From Symbiodinium natans (taxonomy: Eukaryota > Sar > Dinophyceae > Suessiales > Symbiodiniaceae), in the NCBI GenBank assembly GCA_905221605.1, contig CAJNDS010000985.1, positions 1-45,228 of the forward strand: DNA of 45,228 nucleotides, given 5' to 3'. This document shows positions 9,049-18,620 of this stretch, one piece after another. The position numbers and the translations under genes are program-made. The notes under the pieces are model-generated. The model had not been told where the DNA came from. It made no database searches and saw nothing but the letters and a program-made list of their open reading frames with translations. Position 1 is the stretch's first letter; each line of letters starts with the position of its first letter.

Positions 9049-10253
9049 ATGGCTGACTCCGAGTTGGAGAGTGCACTGGCGAAGGAAGGCCTGGCAGCAG
9101 AGGTCATCAAAGTGGCCACGGAAGGGGGCTGGACAGCCTCGGCTTTTAAACACGTCGTTGAAACCCAGGCAGAAGTTGAGGGAGCCCTCCCCGAGATCTT
9201 CCCAGGTCAGATTTTGTCTCGGTTGCAGATTGCCCAAATCAAAGCAGCGTGGGCGGGCATGCAAGCATCCAGTTCCTCTAGTGCTTCACCGGCCCCAGTC
9301 CATGCAGATCCTACTTTGGAGACATGGGTAGAGAGTTTCGCTCCCAAAATTGCATCCACGAAGTTGTCCGACATGAAGCGCCAATTCCTTGCAAATTACC
9401 CAAGTGAGGTCTTGAATCCATCTACTCTACCCTCTTTGAGGCTGATTTCCCTCGCAGCCCATCAAGAGGCACGGTCGGAGTATAAATGGATAGCTTGGAA
9501 ACATCGCATGACGGAAGAGAAAGCTTCGGAGTTGTTGATTGCCCGACCCCACAAACAGCCCAAGCTCGAAATGCTGGGTCTCTCCAGCTTGCTCCTTGAT
9601 GATCCGCCTACAATCGAAGTGACCGATGCCAACATGGGGATCAGTGGTATCCAGCGGATCTTGGCAGTGCATGACGTTGCGTTAGCCATGGTTGGCTCAG
9701 CTCACCTTGCCCGACTAAAGCCTATAGCTGCAAGTTTGTCCAGCTTGTGTCCCAGCGTTTTGACCCAGCATCAGGATTGCGTGCACCGACAATTCTAGAA
9801 GCGCAACAGGCAGATTGTCGGATCTGGCAGAGCATCCATTCTTTAGTCAGTGAGAAAGCTTGGAGCTTGAATGACGCGTTGCATGAGTTCACTGAAATCA
9901 GAGGTGAGCTTAGCACCTTGCTGCAGGCTCGTCCGAAAGCCTTGTTCATCCCCCGCGGCCCAGATCTCAAAGGCAAGGGCAAGCAGGTTGGTCAATGGAA
10001 AGGCTCGGGCAAGGGCCGGGGCAAGGAAAAGGGCGGTAAGCCCAAGGGAGCTCCAGGGAGACACATCACCTTCGTGAAAGAGATCCAAGTGGGATCTGAG
10101 ATGAAAGGGCTGTGTGTCCAGTGGCAGATTGGCCGCTGCACAAGGGGAGGCTCCTGCCCCTTTGTTCATGCATGTGCATACCCCAAGCAGGATGGATCAG
10201 CGTGCGGGAGCAAGTCGCACACAGCCTCGCAGCATGAGCAGACGCCTCACTGA
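9049..10253 (+). pseudogene. Gag-like protein of the YR element, CCCH finger, frameshifted
   Basis: ATG at 9049 (ADSELESALAKEGLAAEVI) opens a helical Gag-like N-terminal domain that runs in one frame to about 9718. Meaningful sequence then continues in the -1 frame (SQRFDPASGLRAPT from about 9747) to a stop at 10251. The tail is Gly/Lys-rich (KGKGKQVGQWKGSGKGRGK) and carries a CCCH-type finger CVQWQIGRCTRGGSCPFVH (C-x8-C-x5-C-x3-H, about 10113-10169). Such fingers probably bind the RNA genome. The break could be a single-base deletion or a -1 frameshift, but no canonical slippery heptamer is visible at the CTAAAGCC junction. Confidence 0.75.
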
Positions 10254-11888
10254 TTCGAACCTACCCTTGTGCCGTGGCCAAAATTCCCGAATTCAGATTC
10301 GCAGTCTACAGAGGTATCACCCCCAGATGCCCCGCATCCTTTGCAAGCTTACACTGAGCCAGTTCAGTCACACTCTTCGTCGCCTTGTATGTCAGTATCA
10401 CCTCAACAGCCTCTTTCAGCAAAGCACCAGGCGGGTGCAAGTCGTGTTGCTGGGTGTGATATCCAGCCGGCAGCTCGGCCAGCCGAGCCTGTAAATGTGA
10501 TTCCGAAATCGGTCTCCTTGTTGGAGAAAAATGCTGGGCCTGTGTCGTCGCCAGCACTGCAATGTCCTCAGGGCAACATCCCTTCACAACCCGTCTTGGG
10601 TGATGTCGCGTGCAACACACCTGGTCGTTCCAGGGGTGCGGTAACACCCGGGCAGGTGGGTGTTACACATGTCGCAGAAGAAAGTTCTTCATGCATACAC
10701 GACTTTAAGTCCTGTCTTCAGGCATTACTTTCAGCCTCTTGGCCTCCACGCGTGCTTCCTGCCAGGAGCGTTACTTCAGCGGCTCCGGGGGAATCAGGAT
10801 ACTGGAACTTTGGGGTGCGCCTAGGGAACCCTTCTGCCCGCTCATCAGTTACGGATGCACTCCCACAATTGTGTGCAAGCCTTAATGGCTTCCTGTGCCA
10901 ACTGTTCCCAGGTGAGACTTGGAATGCCTTGTGTGTCAGCAGGAACATCTTGACGTCCCCGCACGAGGACACAGCAAATTTGCCGGGGTCGTCAAATTTG
11001 ACAGTGGGTATAGGTTCGTACTCAGATGGAGGCCTTTGGGTTGAGGATCAAGCAGGCACTGTGCCGCAGTTCATCCCCAAGTTTGGGGTGACTCTCCCTG
11101 GCAAGGTTGTCAAAACGCATCATGCGCCATTTAAGTTCCCCGTGCACCTTTGGCATTGCACCCAACCATGGCTTGGCGATAGATGGGTGCTGACGGCCTT
11201 TACCCTCCCAGGCGTGTCAGGTGATACACTTAGGGATTTGGGGTTCCCTTGGCCCCAGCCACGAACCGTGCCCCCAGCACCGGTGCCTACACCCGACCAT
11301 TGCCCTCCTACTCAGCAGGCAGTTCCTAGCTCCGGGGTTAATTGGGGAAAGCCTTCTCCAAAGGGGTTTGCGCACCACAGCTTGATTTTGCAGCCCCAAA
11401 TACCTCGCCCACCACCGTCCTCGCCTGCCATAGTTCAATCAGCGCTGCAGCAGTCTTCAAGGATCTTCCTGGACATTTGTTCGGGCGCGGAGAAGCCTCT
11501 ATCTTCAGCGGTGCAGGAGTTAGGTTTCCCGACACTTGCAGTTGATATCCTGTTGGATAGCAGCATGGACATTCTCGAGAATACCTTTTTCGAGCAGCTC
11601 TTGTTCATCTGTGGCTCAGGTGTTGTGGGGTATTGTGCGGCATCCCCCTGCTGCTCAGAATACTCCCGCCTGAAACTCTTTGGAGGTCCGCCCTTTGCCA
11701 TCCGCACACCAACCCAGCTAGGGGGCCTGGAGAATCTACCCCCATCAGCTCAGGCTCGTATACAAACAAGTCACGAGATGCTTTTTAGGGCGTGCAAATG
11801 TCTTCAAGTAGTCCATGGGGCCGGGGGCCATTTGGAGCAACCTTCAGGTGCTATGTCTTGTGTGTCAACACGGACGCAATGCACATGA
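10254..11888 (+). pseudogene. C5-methyltransferase-like domain at the N-terminus of the YR-element pol
   Basis: The frame continues directly from gag across one in-frame TGA (10251-10253). After ~400 Pro/Ser-rich residues it contains FLDICSGAEKPLSSAV (about 11465-11512; AdoMet-binding motif I style), AASPCCSEYSRLK (about 11635-11673; equivalent of the PC motif) and GGHLEQPSGAM (about 11821-11853; in the place of ENV/ENP). This order matches cytosine-C5 methyltransferases. Dinoflagellate retroelements are known to have acquired such enzymes. The PCC in place of PCQ and the missing target-recognition region make activity uncertain. The frame breaks at 11888, where sequence after the motif appears deleted before the RT part resumes in another frame. 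Confidence 0.6.
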
Positions 11889-14276
11889 GTCCGTGCAGGG
11901 ACGTGAGAGTGATGGTTCGTTCAAAAGTCGTAAGACGGCTAAGTACCCTCAATGCCTGGCTGAAGAATTCGCGTTGCACATCAGGCCGCTTCTTGCAGGT
12001 GCACAGATTGAACACACTATTGCCACCGCGTCGGCTTTAGTACCTGTCAAGGCCCTGGATGTTGGACCGTGGGTAATCCACGATGGGGCAGGTCGCCACT
12101 CTTGTGGGGATTGGAGCACACCATTGTGCCAGGACAAGCTTAAAAATCTTCGGACATACCTTTTGGGGAAAGTTTGTGACATGCAGGGCCCCAAACGCCT
12201 GCTTGCTAAAGCCACTTGGCCTAATCCTGAACCCCTTTTCACCGCGTCGGAGGTGCAAGATGCGCGCAAAGACTTCTTCTCCTGCTTAGGTGTGGCGACA
12301 GATGCAAATACATGGAAGGTCCGTGAGCATCAACCCTTGTATCTGCATGCGCTTGAGGCACTTGCCTGTTTTTGTGGTGATCCGGATGTGAGTCTTTGCA
12401 AATCCCTTTTGCAAGGCGTCCCCACGGGGAACAACAACGATATCCCAGTGTCAAATTGTTTTTGGCCGAATCAAAAAGAGAACCTTGAGGATGTATCACT
12501 TTCCATCCACATGCAGAATTGGCGCTCGGCCTCAGTTGATTTGTCCGTGACTCAAGCCTTGCTTCAGGAGGAACTTGATCAGGGCTTCTGCTTCAAGTTT
12601 GATGGCGACATTGAGGCAGCTAAGGCAAAATGGCCGGGTACACTGGCAATAGGGAAGCTCTCCGTGGTCCGTGCGCCAAATCGTTCGGAAAGGCTGGTCT
12701 TAGATAATTCAGTGTGTGGCACGAATGCAAGTTGCAGCGTTCCAGAAGTCCAGCATATGCCATCAGTTAGGGACGTGATGCACTGTTTCCCTCTTCGGGG
12801 CACCCGCTCGCGGCAAGCTGCCATATCTCTTGATGTCAAAAGTGCTCACAAAAGATGCGTTGTCAAGGAGTCCGAGCAGGGTCTCCTAGGTTTCGCTATC
12901 GCGTGGCCCCATTCGGGGCGGTCTTTGCACAGCATTGGTGGGGGCGCTTAGGCTCCTGCCTGCTTAGGTTGTTGCACATCTTGATTTGGTTCAGCCATTC
13001 AGTATTCAGGCCACTTGTTTGTGGACGACTACCTATTCTCTCAGGCGGAAGCCGTCTTGCCAGCAACAGGGGCGATGATCTGCCTCTTCCTCCAGGTACT
13101 GGGGGTACCTTTGAGTTGGAAGAAACTTCAAGTCAGCTCTCGGGTTCATTGGATAGGGTGGTGTTTCTGCTACACTTCCGGGGTTGTGTCGCTTGCAGAG
13201 GAGAAACGGTTAAAACTTTTGGGGATGGTTCAAGACCTTCAGCGCAATCCAAAAATTTCACGTAAGGATTTGGAGAGGTTTGTTGGGCTGGCTCTTTGGG
13301 CGGCGCACCTTTTCCCGACAATGAAGTCGCTTCTGTACACCTTCTATCATGATCTTTTCAGCCCAGCCGCTACCAACTACTCGGTGGCCCCAGATGTTTG
13401 GCCACAGCTTCGTCACCACTTGACGGATTCCCTGCAATTCAAGTCGGCCCTCCAGGTACAGCAATTCCGCTCCACAGCACACTTTTGTCAGTCCGTCATC
13501 AGGATTTATCAATATTGTCAGACTTGGATCGAGTGCGCATTACAGACAGGCGAGTTTGGATGCGTGTGTCAAGTCAATCCAGTTCAAAGCGCAAATTGAG
13601 CCCCGAATCAGTACGCATTTTAGGCTTGTTTGAACACTGGCTTTTGCATGTGTGCCCACTTTGCAGCATGCGCCCTCAAGGCAACGCATCCTTTGAGGCA
13701 CGAGCAGATGCAAGTGCACGTGGCTCGATGTGCTGCATTGGTGGGTACGTTTCTCACCCCACGATAGGCCAGCGCTGGTTTCGCGAAACTTTTCCCTACA
13801 GTGCCTTTAGGGCCCTTGAGATTCCCGTGCAAGCGGATATGCAGCTTGATATTGCTTGCTATGAAGCGCTCGCCCAGGGGGCGCTGATTTTGGCAACATC
13901 TTCTCTTTTACCTTGCGCCAGAATCCCTTTGCAGCTACGTTCCGCATCAGATAACACAGGTGCAGAAGCAGGGGTGAATGCCTCTTTCTCCACCTCTCGG
14001 CCCCTCTGTTTTTTCCTGGAAAGGATCTCTTTGCTGGCAGCTGTACATAGAACAACGCTGGATGTGTCACACATTTCCGGGGAACGCAATGTCAAGGCTG
14101 ATGCTTTGTCTCGTCCTGCTGAATATGAGGTTCCCCCTGACTGCCTTGAAAAGGACAGAGTGCGGTTGTCACTTGAGGCCCTTTGGTTGCCTCGTCCAAA
14201 CATTTCTGTCTTCCCCGAAGGGGCTCACCTTCCATGGTCTGTGCGGAGCAGGGGAGTGCCGAACAACCTCACTTAG
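11889..14276 (+). pseudogene. Reverse transcriptase/RNase H of the YR element, multiple frameshifts
   Basis: RT begins in frame 1 with FKSRKTAKYPQCLAEEFALH (about 11920). It includes LLQGVPTGNNNDIPVSNCFW (12399-12458) and motif A AISLDVKSAHKR (about 12822-12857). Frame 3 then carries FRYRVAPFGAVFAQHWW (motif B, about 12890-12940). Frame 1 resumes with FVDDYLF (13018-13038, the catalytic xxDD). RNase H lies mostly in frame 3: ARADASARGSM (first Asp), CYEALAQGALILAT (Glu), ASDNTGAEAGVN (Asp) and HISGERNVKADALSR (last Asp, about 14070-14115). Shifts lie near 12890, 12950-13010 and 13550-13590. The motifs are typical of DIRS-order pol. The first part overlaps the preceding frame (11815-11888). 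Confidence 0.8.
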
Positions 14277-14319
14277 GCTTGGGGTTCTTTCCGGTGCGAG
14301 GTTGCTGGGTAGTTTAATT

Positions 14320-14491
14320 TGGGGTAACATTGTCCCACCCATCAACCTGTCTTGTGCATCGTTGCTGTTTCCTCGAGTGGACCTTGGTGAGGATTTCCGG
14401 CACTCCTGAGAAAAATAAAGCGTGGAGCGAAGCTCGCAGCCTTTTGAAGCCTCCGGCTATACCGCTAGCAAGCACAACTAGTTTATAGAAC
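14320..14491 (+). repeat. Split direct repeat B1
   Basis: 172 bp identical to B2 (14956-15127). It contains AAAAATAAAGC near 14412, a possible polyadenylation signal. The last 29 bp carry two blocks (CGCTAGCAAGCAC and TAGTTTATAGAAC) that are inverted complements of parts of repeat A. It abuts A2 directly. Confidence 0.95.
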
Positions 14492-14583
14492 GTATCATGT
14501 ACTTGTTCATGTATGTTTTATAAACTATGTTCGTGCGTCATTTTGGCTCTAGAGTGGTGCTTGCTAGCGAGAAAGTCAAGTTT
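14492..14583 (+). repeat. Split direct repeat A2
   Basis: 92 bp identical to A1, directly joined to B1. The B1-A2 junction equals the two element ends fused, as expected for a circular-intermediate origin. The spliced-leader-like segment is at 14531-14552. Confidence 0.95.
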
Positions 14584-14955
14584 CCTCACCCACCCACCCC
14601 AATTTTTGGGGTTTTTTCTGTCTCACCGGCACTGGCCAGAAGAACATTCAAGACCTCGTTACAAGAAAGTGGGCTCTCGGGGCGGGCCGTAGCACAGCAT
14701 CTGTACTGGCAGGTAGTTTCACTTGTAGGGCATCTCTTTTGCAGCAAGCTCATCTGGGCTTCTTGGTTCACACTCGCGCAGTCATGTTTTTGTATGGGCG
14801 GCTGAAAAAGCTGTCTGGTGTCAGTTTTCTCCGTACAGGCCACATCTTGCTTTGCAGCATGTTGAGAATGACCGGAGCGGAATGATGTCAACCTTTGTGT
14901 TTGGTCATCTACCTTTTCTCGTGTTGGGCACAGTGTTGCTTCGGTCAGTCATGGG
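14584..14955. other. Spacer between A2 and B2
   Basis: 372 bp, matching neither the sequence after A1 nor that before B1. Open frames are short. In the published split-repeat layouts as I recall them, A2 and B2 are adjacent, so this spacer is unusual. It may hold regulatory sequence. Confidence 0.6.
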
Positions 14956-15127
14956 TGGGGTAACATTGTCCCACCCATCAACCTGTCTTGTGCATCGTTG
15001 CTGTTTCCTCGAGTGGACCTTGGTGAGGATTTCCGGCACTCCTGAGAAAAATAAAGCGTGGAGCGAAGCTCGCAGCCTTTTGAAGCCTCCGGCTATACCG
15101 CTAGCAAGCACAACTAGTTTATAGAAC
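14956..15127 (+). repeat. Split direct repeat B2
   Basis: 172 bp identical to B1. Its last base is the right end of the YR element; the next base (15128) resumes the interrupted polyprotein of LTR element copy 1. Confidence 0.95.
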
Positions 15128-16566
15128 GGGCCCTTGTTCCTCCGGCCTGGTGTGCACGCCACAGTGGCAGTGGCGGCACGCTGCACGGAGCCGGACTGTG
15201 CGTGGGCTGCGCTCGCTCCATCTGCTGAGGCCGCGGCCAGGTCACGACCCGCGAGCCCCTGAAAGCAGGAGAGCCCGCGGCTCTTGGCCGCAAGTTGGGA
15301 GAAACATCCTTCACTGTTTCCCAAACCCAACACAACCTTACCCTTAGCCAGGGCTTCGGAGGCGGTACTCCGAATGGAGTCTGTGAGCGCAGGACCCGCG
15401 CCTCGCTGGGCCGCGTGCAAAAACCCTAGCGAACGAGCGGTGTCCATTGCGGCATCGCAATGCCCGCAACGTCCCTCTGCCAGGTAAGCACGACAGCCAC
15501 AGGCAGCTGTCTCCTCCTTGAGGTGCACCCAAACCTTATGGGTCACCCCTTTCTTGGAGCTCACGACCTCAAATGTCGCTTCAGAGCCAAGGAGTTGAGA
15601 CAGTCGCGCCTCAGGGGCCGCGGTGTTGCCATGTCGCATATGCGCAATGCGATTGGCAACGGCACGACTCACGTACCACAGAACAGCGCCGCGCAAAATC
15701 ACTACTACCAGAGTGATGGCTGTTCCGGCGACCCACACGGTCCGCCTGGCCCCATGACCGATTTCCTCGACAACGTCGGCCGAAACCGTTGCAACCGCGT
15801 GCATGGAGTCCTCGACAACATGCACAACCCCGCGGTGCAACTGCAAGGCAATCGGCGCCGACGCTGCAGCCGCCAGGCCCCACCAGCCGTTGATGTTCCC
15901 GTTGAGGGCGTGCATCAACCGATTGAGGAGCCCGCGACCCAGGAAAAAGGGGGTCCGCGGCGGAAGCGGAACACTTGGCGGCGGCCGGGCCGACCCGCAC
16001 GGGAAGGCTGGGACCCAGCTTGTGCTTGGGCGGGGTTGGAGCGCGGCCACAATGCCCGCGGCGTAAGCGCCCCAGGCGTACTTGCCCCTCCCCTTGGGCT
16101 TGCCCTTGGCGTCGGACTTGCCTCTGCCCTTCGGCTTGCCCTGGCCCTTGCCACGGGCGTCTGCCCAAGCACTCCAAGGGTCGCGGCCCTTGCCGTACGT
16201 CGCCTCTTCGCGACGTCTCTTGCCGCCCCTCTTCTTGTGTTTGCTTCTAAGAAGAGGTTGGATGGTTTCTTGGTCCATCGCGCGATTGGCCAGAAGGATC
16301 TCGTACTCCAGCTCGTCCTGGCTGCTCTCGGAGCCCGAGTCCCTCTCTTCGCCGCGCCGCGGATCAGGGATCCCGCGGGAAACGACCTCTGCCAAGCGGA
16401 GAGGCGTGCTGCACCGAAAGCACAGCTGCCTGAATGAAAGGTTCCATTCATAGCAGTTAGGGCACTGCCACCCTGCTATGCGGAGCGCCTCGCTGATGTG
16501 ATCATCGCGCTCCGCCTTCTCCGCCTGGCGCCGCTCCCGCTTCTTGGCGCGCTCGGCCGCCTGCGC
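15128..16566 (-). pseudogene. Polyprotein segment of copy 1: RanBP2-type finger, basic linker, transmembrane helix, SWIM finger
   Basis: In minus orientation the frame enters from the inversion breakpoint with a charged helix (AERAKKRERRQAEKAERDD). A RanBP2-type finger follows, W-Q-C-P-N-C...N...C-F-R-C (about 16409-16480), then an acidic stretch and a Lys/Gly/Arg-rich linker (KGQGKPKGRGKSDAKGK). A hydrophobic helix VWVAGTAITLVVVILRGAV (about 15660-15740) suggests membrane association. A SWIM-type finger ACGCRAYLAEGRCGH (CxC-x9-CxH, about 15465-15510) comes next. The segment is open from 16566 to the YR-element insertion, after which the PLD domain continues at 6101. RanBP2 and SWIM fingers bind RNA, DNA or protein. 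Its exact role is unknown. Confidence 0.7.
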
Positions 16567-17560
16567 GTCAAATGGCGGCTTGCATTTATCGCCGAGGACG
16601 GAGCGCTCACGCTTTCAGAAGGGACCCGTCCGGCCCACGAAGCGGTTTCCGTTAAGGAAATCATTTCCAAGATCGACCTAAACCGCGACGGCGTGCTTGC
16701 TGCAGCCTCGGCCAGAAAGTTGGACAAGGGAGCGTATTCGTTGCAGGACAGGACGCTCGAGCGAGCGTCTCGCGCCGGCACGAGTGTGCTCTCGATCCAA
16801 GAGGCCCTCGCGGACCTCTTGGTCGCGGAACCCCGCGTGTTGCAGCCTAGGGCTTCCCCAGAGTCGGGTGCTGTCGAGAGTTGGTTCCGGCAGTATTTCC
16901 TTGGAGGGGTTGCCGATGTCTTAGAGGTTGCTTGGGGTGACGCGGTCGTCTCCGACGCGGCTAGGAGGCACGGGTACAGAGTTGTTCCCGCTTTTGCGCA
17001 AGGCAAGCAGGCCTACGGGATCACCTGGAACCTGGCCGCAGGAGAGCACTTAGAGGCTATTAGCGGCGCTGTTTTGCGCACAGAGCCGAAGGTGCTCGTG
17101 ATCGGGCTTGAGGGCAAAAATGTGCCCCGGGCTTTCCTCCAGCTAGTCGTCCGGTGTGCGCAGGAACGCACGCGGGCGGGCGCCCACGTCGCGCTGCGTT
17201 TGCAGGCACAAAAAGGCGAGTGGGAACCCTGGCGGCTAGAGGAGTGGGGCGCCTTGTTTGGGACGCTCGCAGAGCCACGCTGGCCTTGGGCCTTCGTGCG
17301 GGCTGACATATGCCAGTTCGCGCGGGCCAGTGGCCGCGGCAACCTCGTTCGTTGAGAGCGGGGCCCTGTGGCTCGCCGATTTCAGCTTAGAATCGGTAGG
17401 TTTGAGGTGTAGTAGGCCGGATGCGTTAGGCGCAGTGCAGCACAAGCACGTTGAGCGCGCGCAAGCTGACTACAGCCTCATAGGGGCGGCTTTCTGCGCC
17501 TCGCTCCAGGACCTTGGTCTGAGGGGCGCAGAAGAGCTGTGCACCGCTGCAGTTGAAAGC
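16567..17560 (+). pseudogene. Pol segment between integrase and RT palm, methyltransferase-like relic, copy 1 (inverted)
   Basis: The segment begins VKWRLAFIAEDGALTL and continues with a region resembling, weakly, the Rossmann core of C5-methyltransferases: VADVLEVAWGDAVVSDAARR (motif-I position), PKVLVIGLEGKNVPR (PC-motif position, no Cys) and FLQLVVRCAQERTRAGAHVAL. No catalytic residues are present, so activity is not expected. A 4-bp duplication (CTCGTTCGTTG against CTCGTTG in copy 2) at about 17345-17350 shifts the frame. The assignment as a methyltransferase relic is inference. Confidence 0.45.
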
Positions 17561-18620
17561 TTTCCAGCCACTGCGGGTGCAGATAGCGCCGCGGCTGCGC
17601 CACAGCCCTCTCCAGTCGTTCCCCTCCCGGACGTGCGCTCGGGCGAGGACCTCACGCCAGCAGAGCGTGCGGAGCTGGATAAGGAGGTGGATAAGTATGC
17701 CGCGGAGAAGGAAGCGTTTTGGCGGACCAAGGCGGACGCCAAGGACTGGGATTCCGTCCGGGCTGACCTTGAGGTCTATGCTCTTGCGGGCGAGAAGGTC
17801 GCGGAGGATCCTAGGCGCACCGAGGCCTATAGAGACCTCGTATGGTCGGGTTTGAAGATCGAGCCTGGACCAACCAGACCCGGGCTGACCGATGCTGATA
17901 TCGCAGCCGTCAGGGAGGTCATACGGCGAAAGGCCGCTGGGTTCTGGGTGGAGGACACCACCAGGACCACGGTCAGGAAGTTCGCCCATGACTGCATCCC
18001 CACCGGGCCGCCGGTCTCGTCCCAGCCTCACAGTCTGAGGGGCGAGTCCGCGCAATGGGTCGACGACAAGCTTGAAGAAGAATGCAAGCGGGGTCAGTTG
18101 ATCCGCGGCAGCTCGGCTTGGGGATCTGCGCCGTTTCCGACCAAGGAAATGCCCAGCTACAAGCGGCATAGGAAGCGACGCTTGGTGGTTGACTACCGCC
18201 GTGTGAATGCCCGAATTAAGCGCTCCACGTACTATTGTCGGCGGGGCAGCGATGTGCTCGCCGCCGCAGTAGGTTCGGTTTGGTATACCTTCGTGGATGC
18301 GGTTAGTGGGTTTAATCAGATTAGGAACACCAAGCGTGCTCGCGAGGTGTTGGCCATTGTGGCAAGATCAGGGAAATATCTCCCTGTCGGCCTCACCTTT
18401 GGCCCGATTAACGGCCCAGATGATTTCAACTTTGTGGTTGATAGGGCCTATGCCCCCGGCAGAGGTAGGCGCCTTAAGTATACTAAGGAGTGGATAGCCT
18501 ACGTGGATGATCTTACTGTTAGGACGGGTAGGGTCATTGATGGGCAGTTCTTCACTGATGCCCAAGCCGAGGGGGCGGTGCGCGAAGCGTGCGCCAAGGG
18601 GGCAGTCGCGGCTCCGCAGA
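17561..18620 (+). pseudogene. RT fingers and palm domain with YVDD, copy 1 (inverted)
   Basis: Fingers: FWVEDTTRTTVRKFAHDCIP, then RGQLIRGSSAWGSAPFPTKE (about 17940-18150). Palm: RRLVVDYRRVNARIKRS, motif A WYTFVDAVSGFNQI (Asp at about 18294), motif B-like LTFGPINGPDDFNFVVDRAY (about 18390-18450), and motif C WIAYVDDLTV (YVDD at 18500-18511). These are Ty3-type RT motifs with all three catalytic aspartates. The frame has no thumb or RNase H after it. Those lie in a separate block upstream of integrase. The frame stays open from the 17350 shift through the 2'-phosphotransferase domain to 21286. Confidence 0.85.

Larger units (their letters stand above)
6102..15127 (+). mobile_element. YR retrotransposon with split direct repeats (Ngaro/PAT-like), 9,026 bp
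   Basis: The occupied site reads CTAGCGGGGGCT|element|GGGCCCTTGTTCC. The paralogous empty site at 31676-31695 reads CTAGCGGGGACTGGGCCCTT. This places the ends at 6102 (GTATCATG...) and 15127 (...ATAGAAC) with no target-site duplication, as expected for tyrosine-recombinase integration. The internal B1/A2 junction AGAAC|GTATCATG (14491/14492) joins the same two ends. Repeats run A1 (6102-6193), ORFs, B1 (14320-14491), A2 (14492-14583), a 372-bp spacer, then B2 (14956-15127). That is the split-repeat layout known for Ngaro- and PAT-type DIRS-order elements, except for the A2-B2 spacer. Genes in order: coiled-coil ORF, tyrosine recombinase, gag, methyltransferase-like/RT/RNase H. Confidence 0.93.

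Noticed and set aside
14905-15127. C-terminal extension of the SWIM-finger frame into 14905
   Set aside because: The frame runs into repeat B2 of the inserted YR element; true element sequence stops at 15128 and resumes at 6101.
15460-16453. Plus-strand open frames of up to 325 codons opposite the finger/SWIM segment
   Set aside because: The minus strand carries the zinc fingers and matches copy 2; the plus frames are GC-rich shadows with no domains.
16675-16715. EF-hand-like IDLNRDGVL in the pre-palm domain
   Set aside because: The twelfth loop position is not Glu/Asp and no paired hand is present; most likely coincidence.
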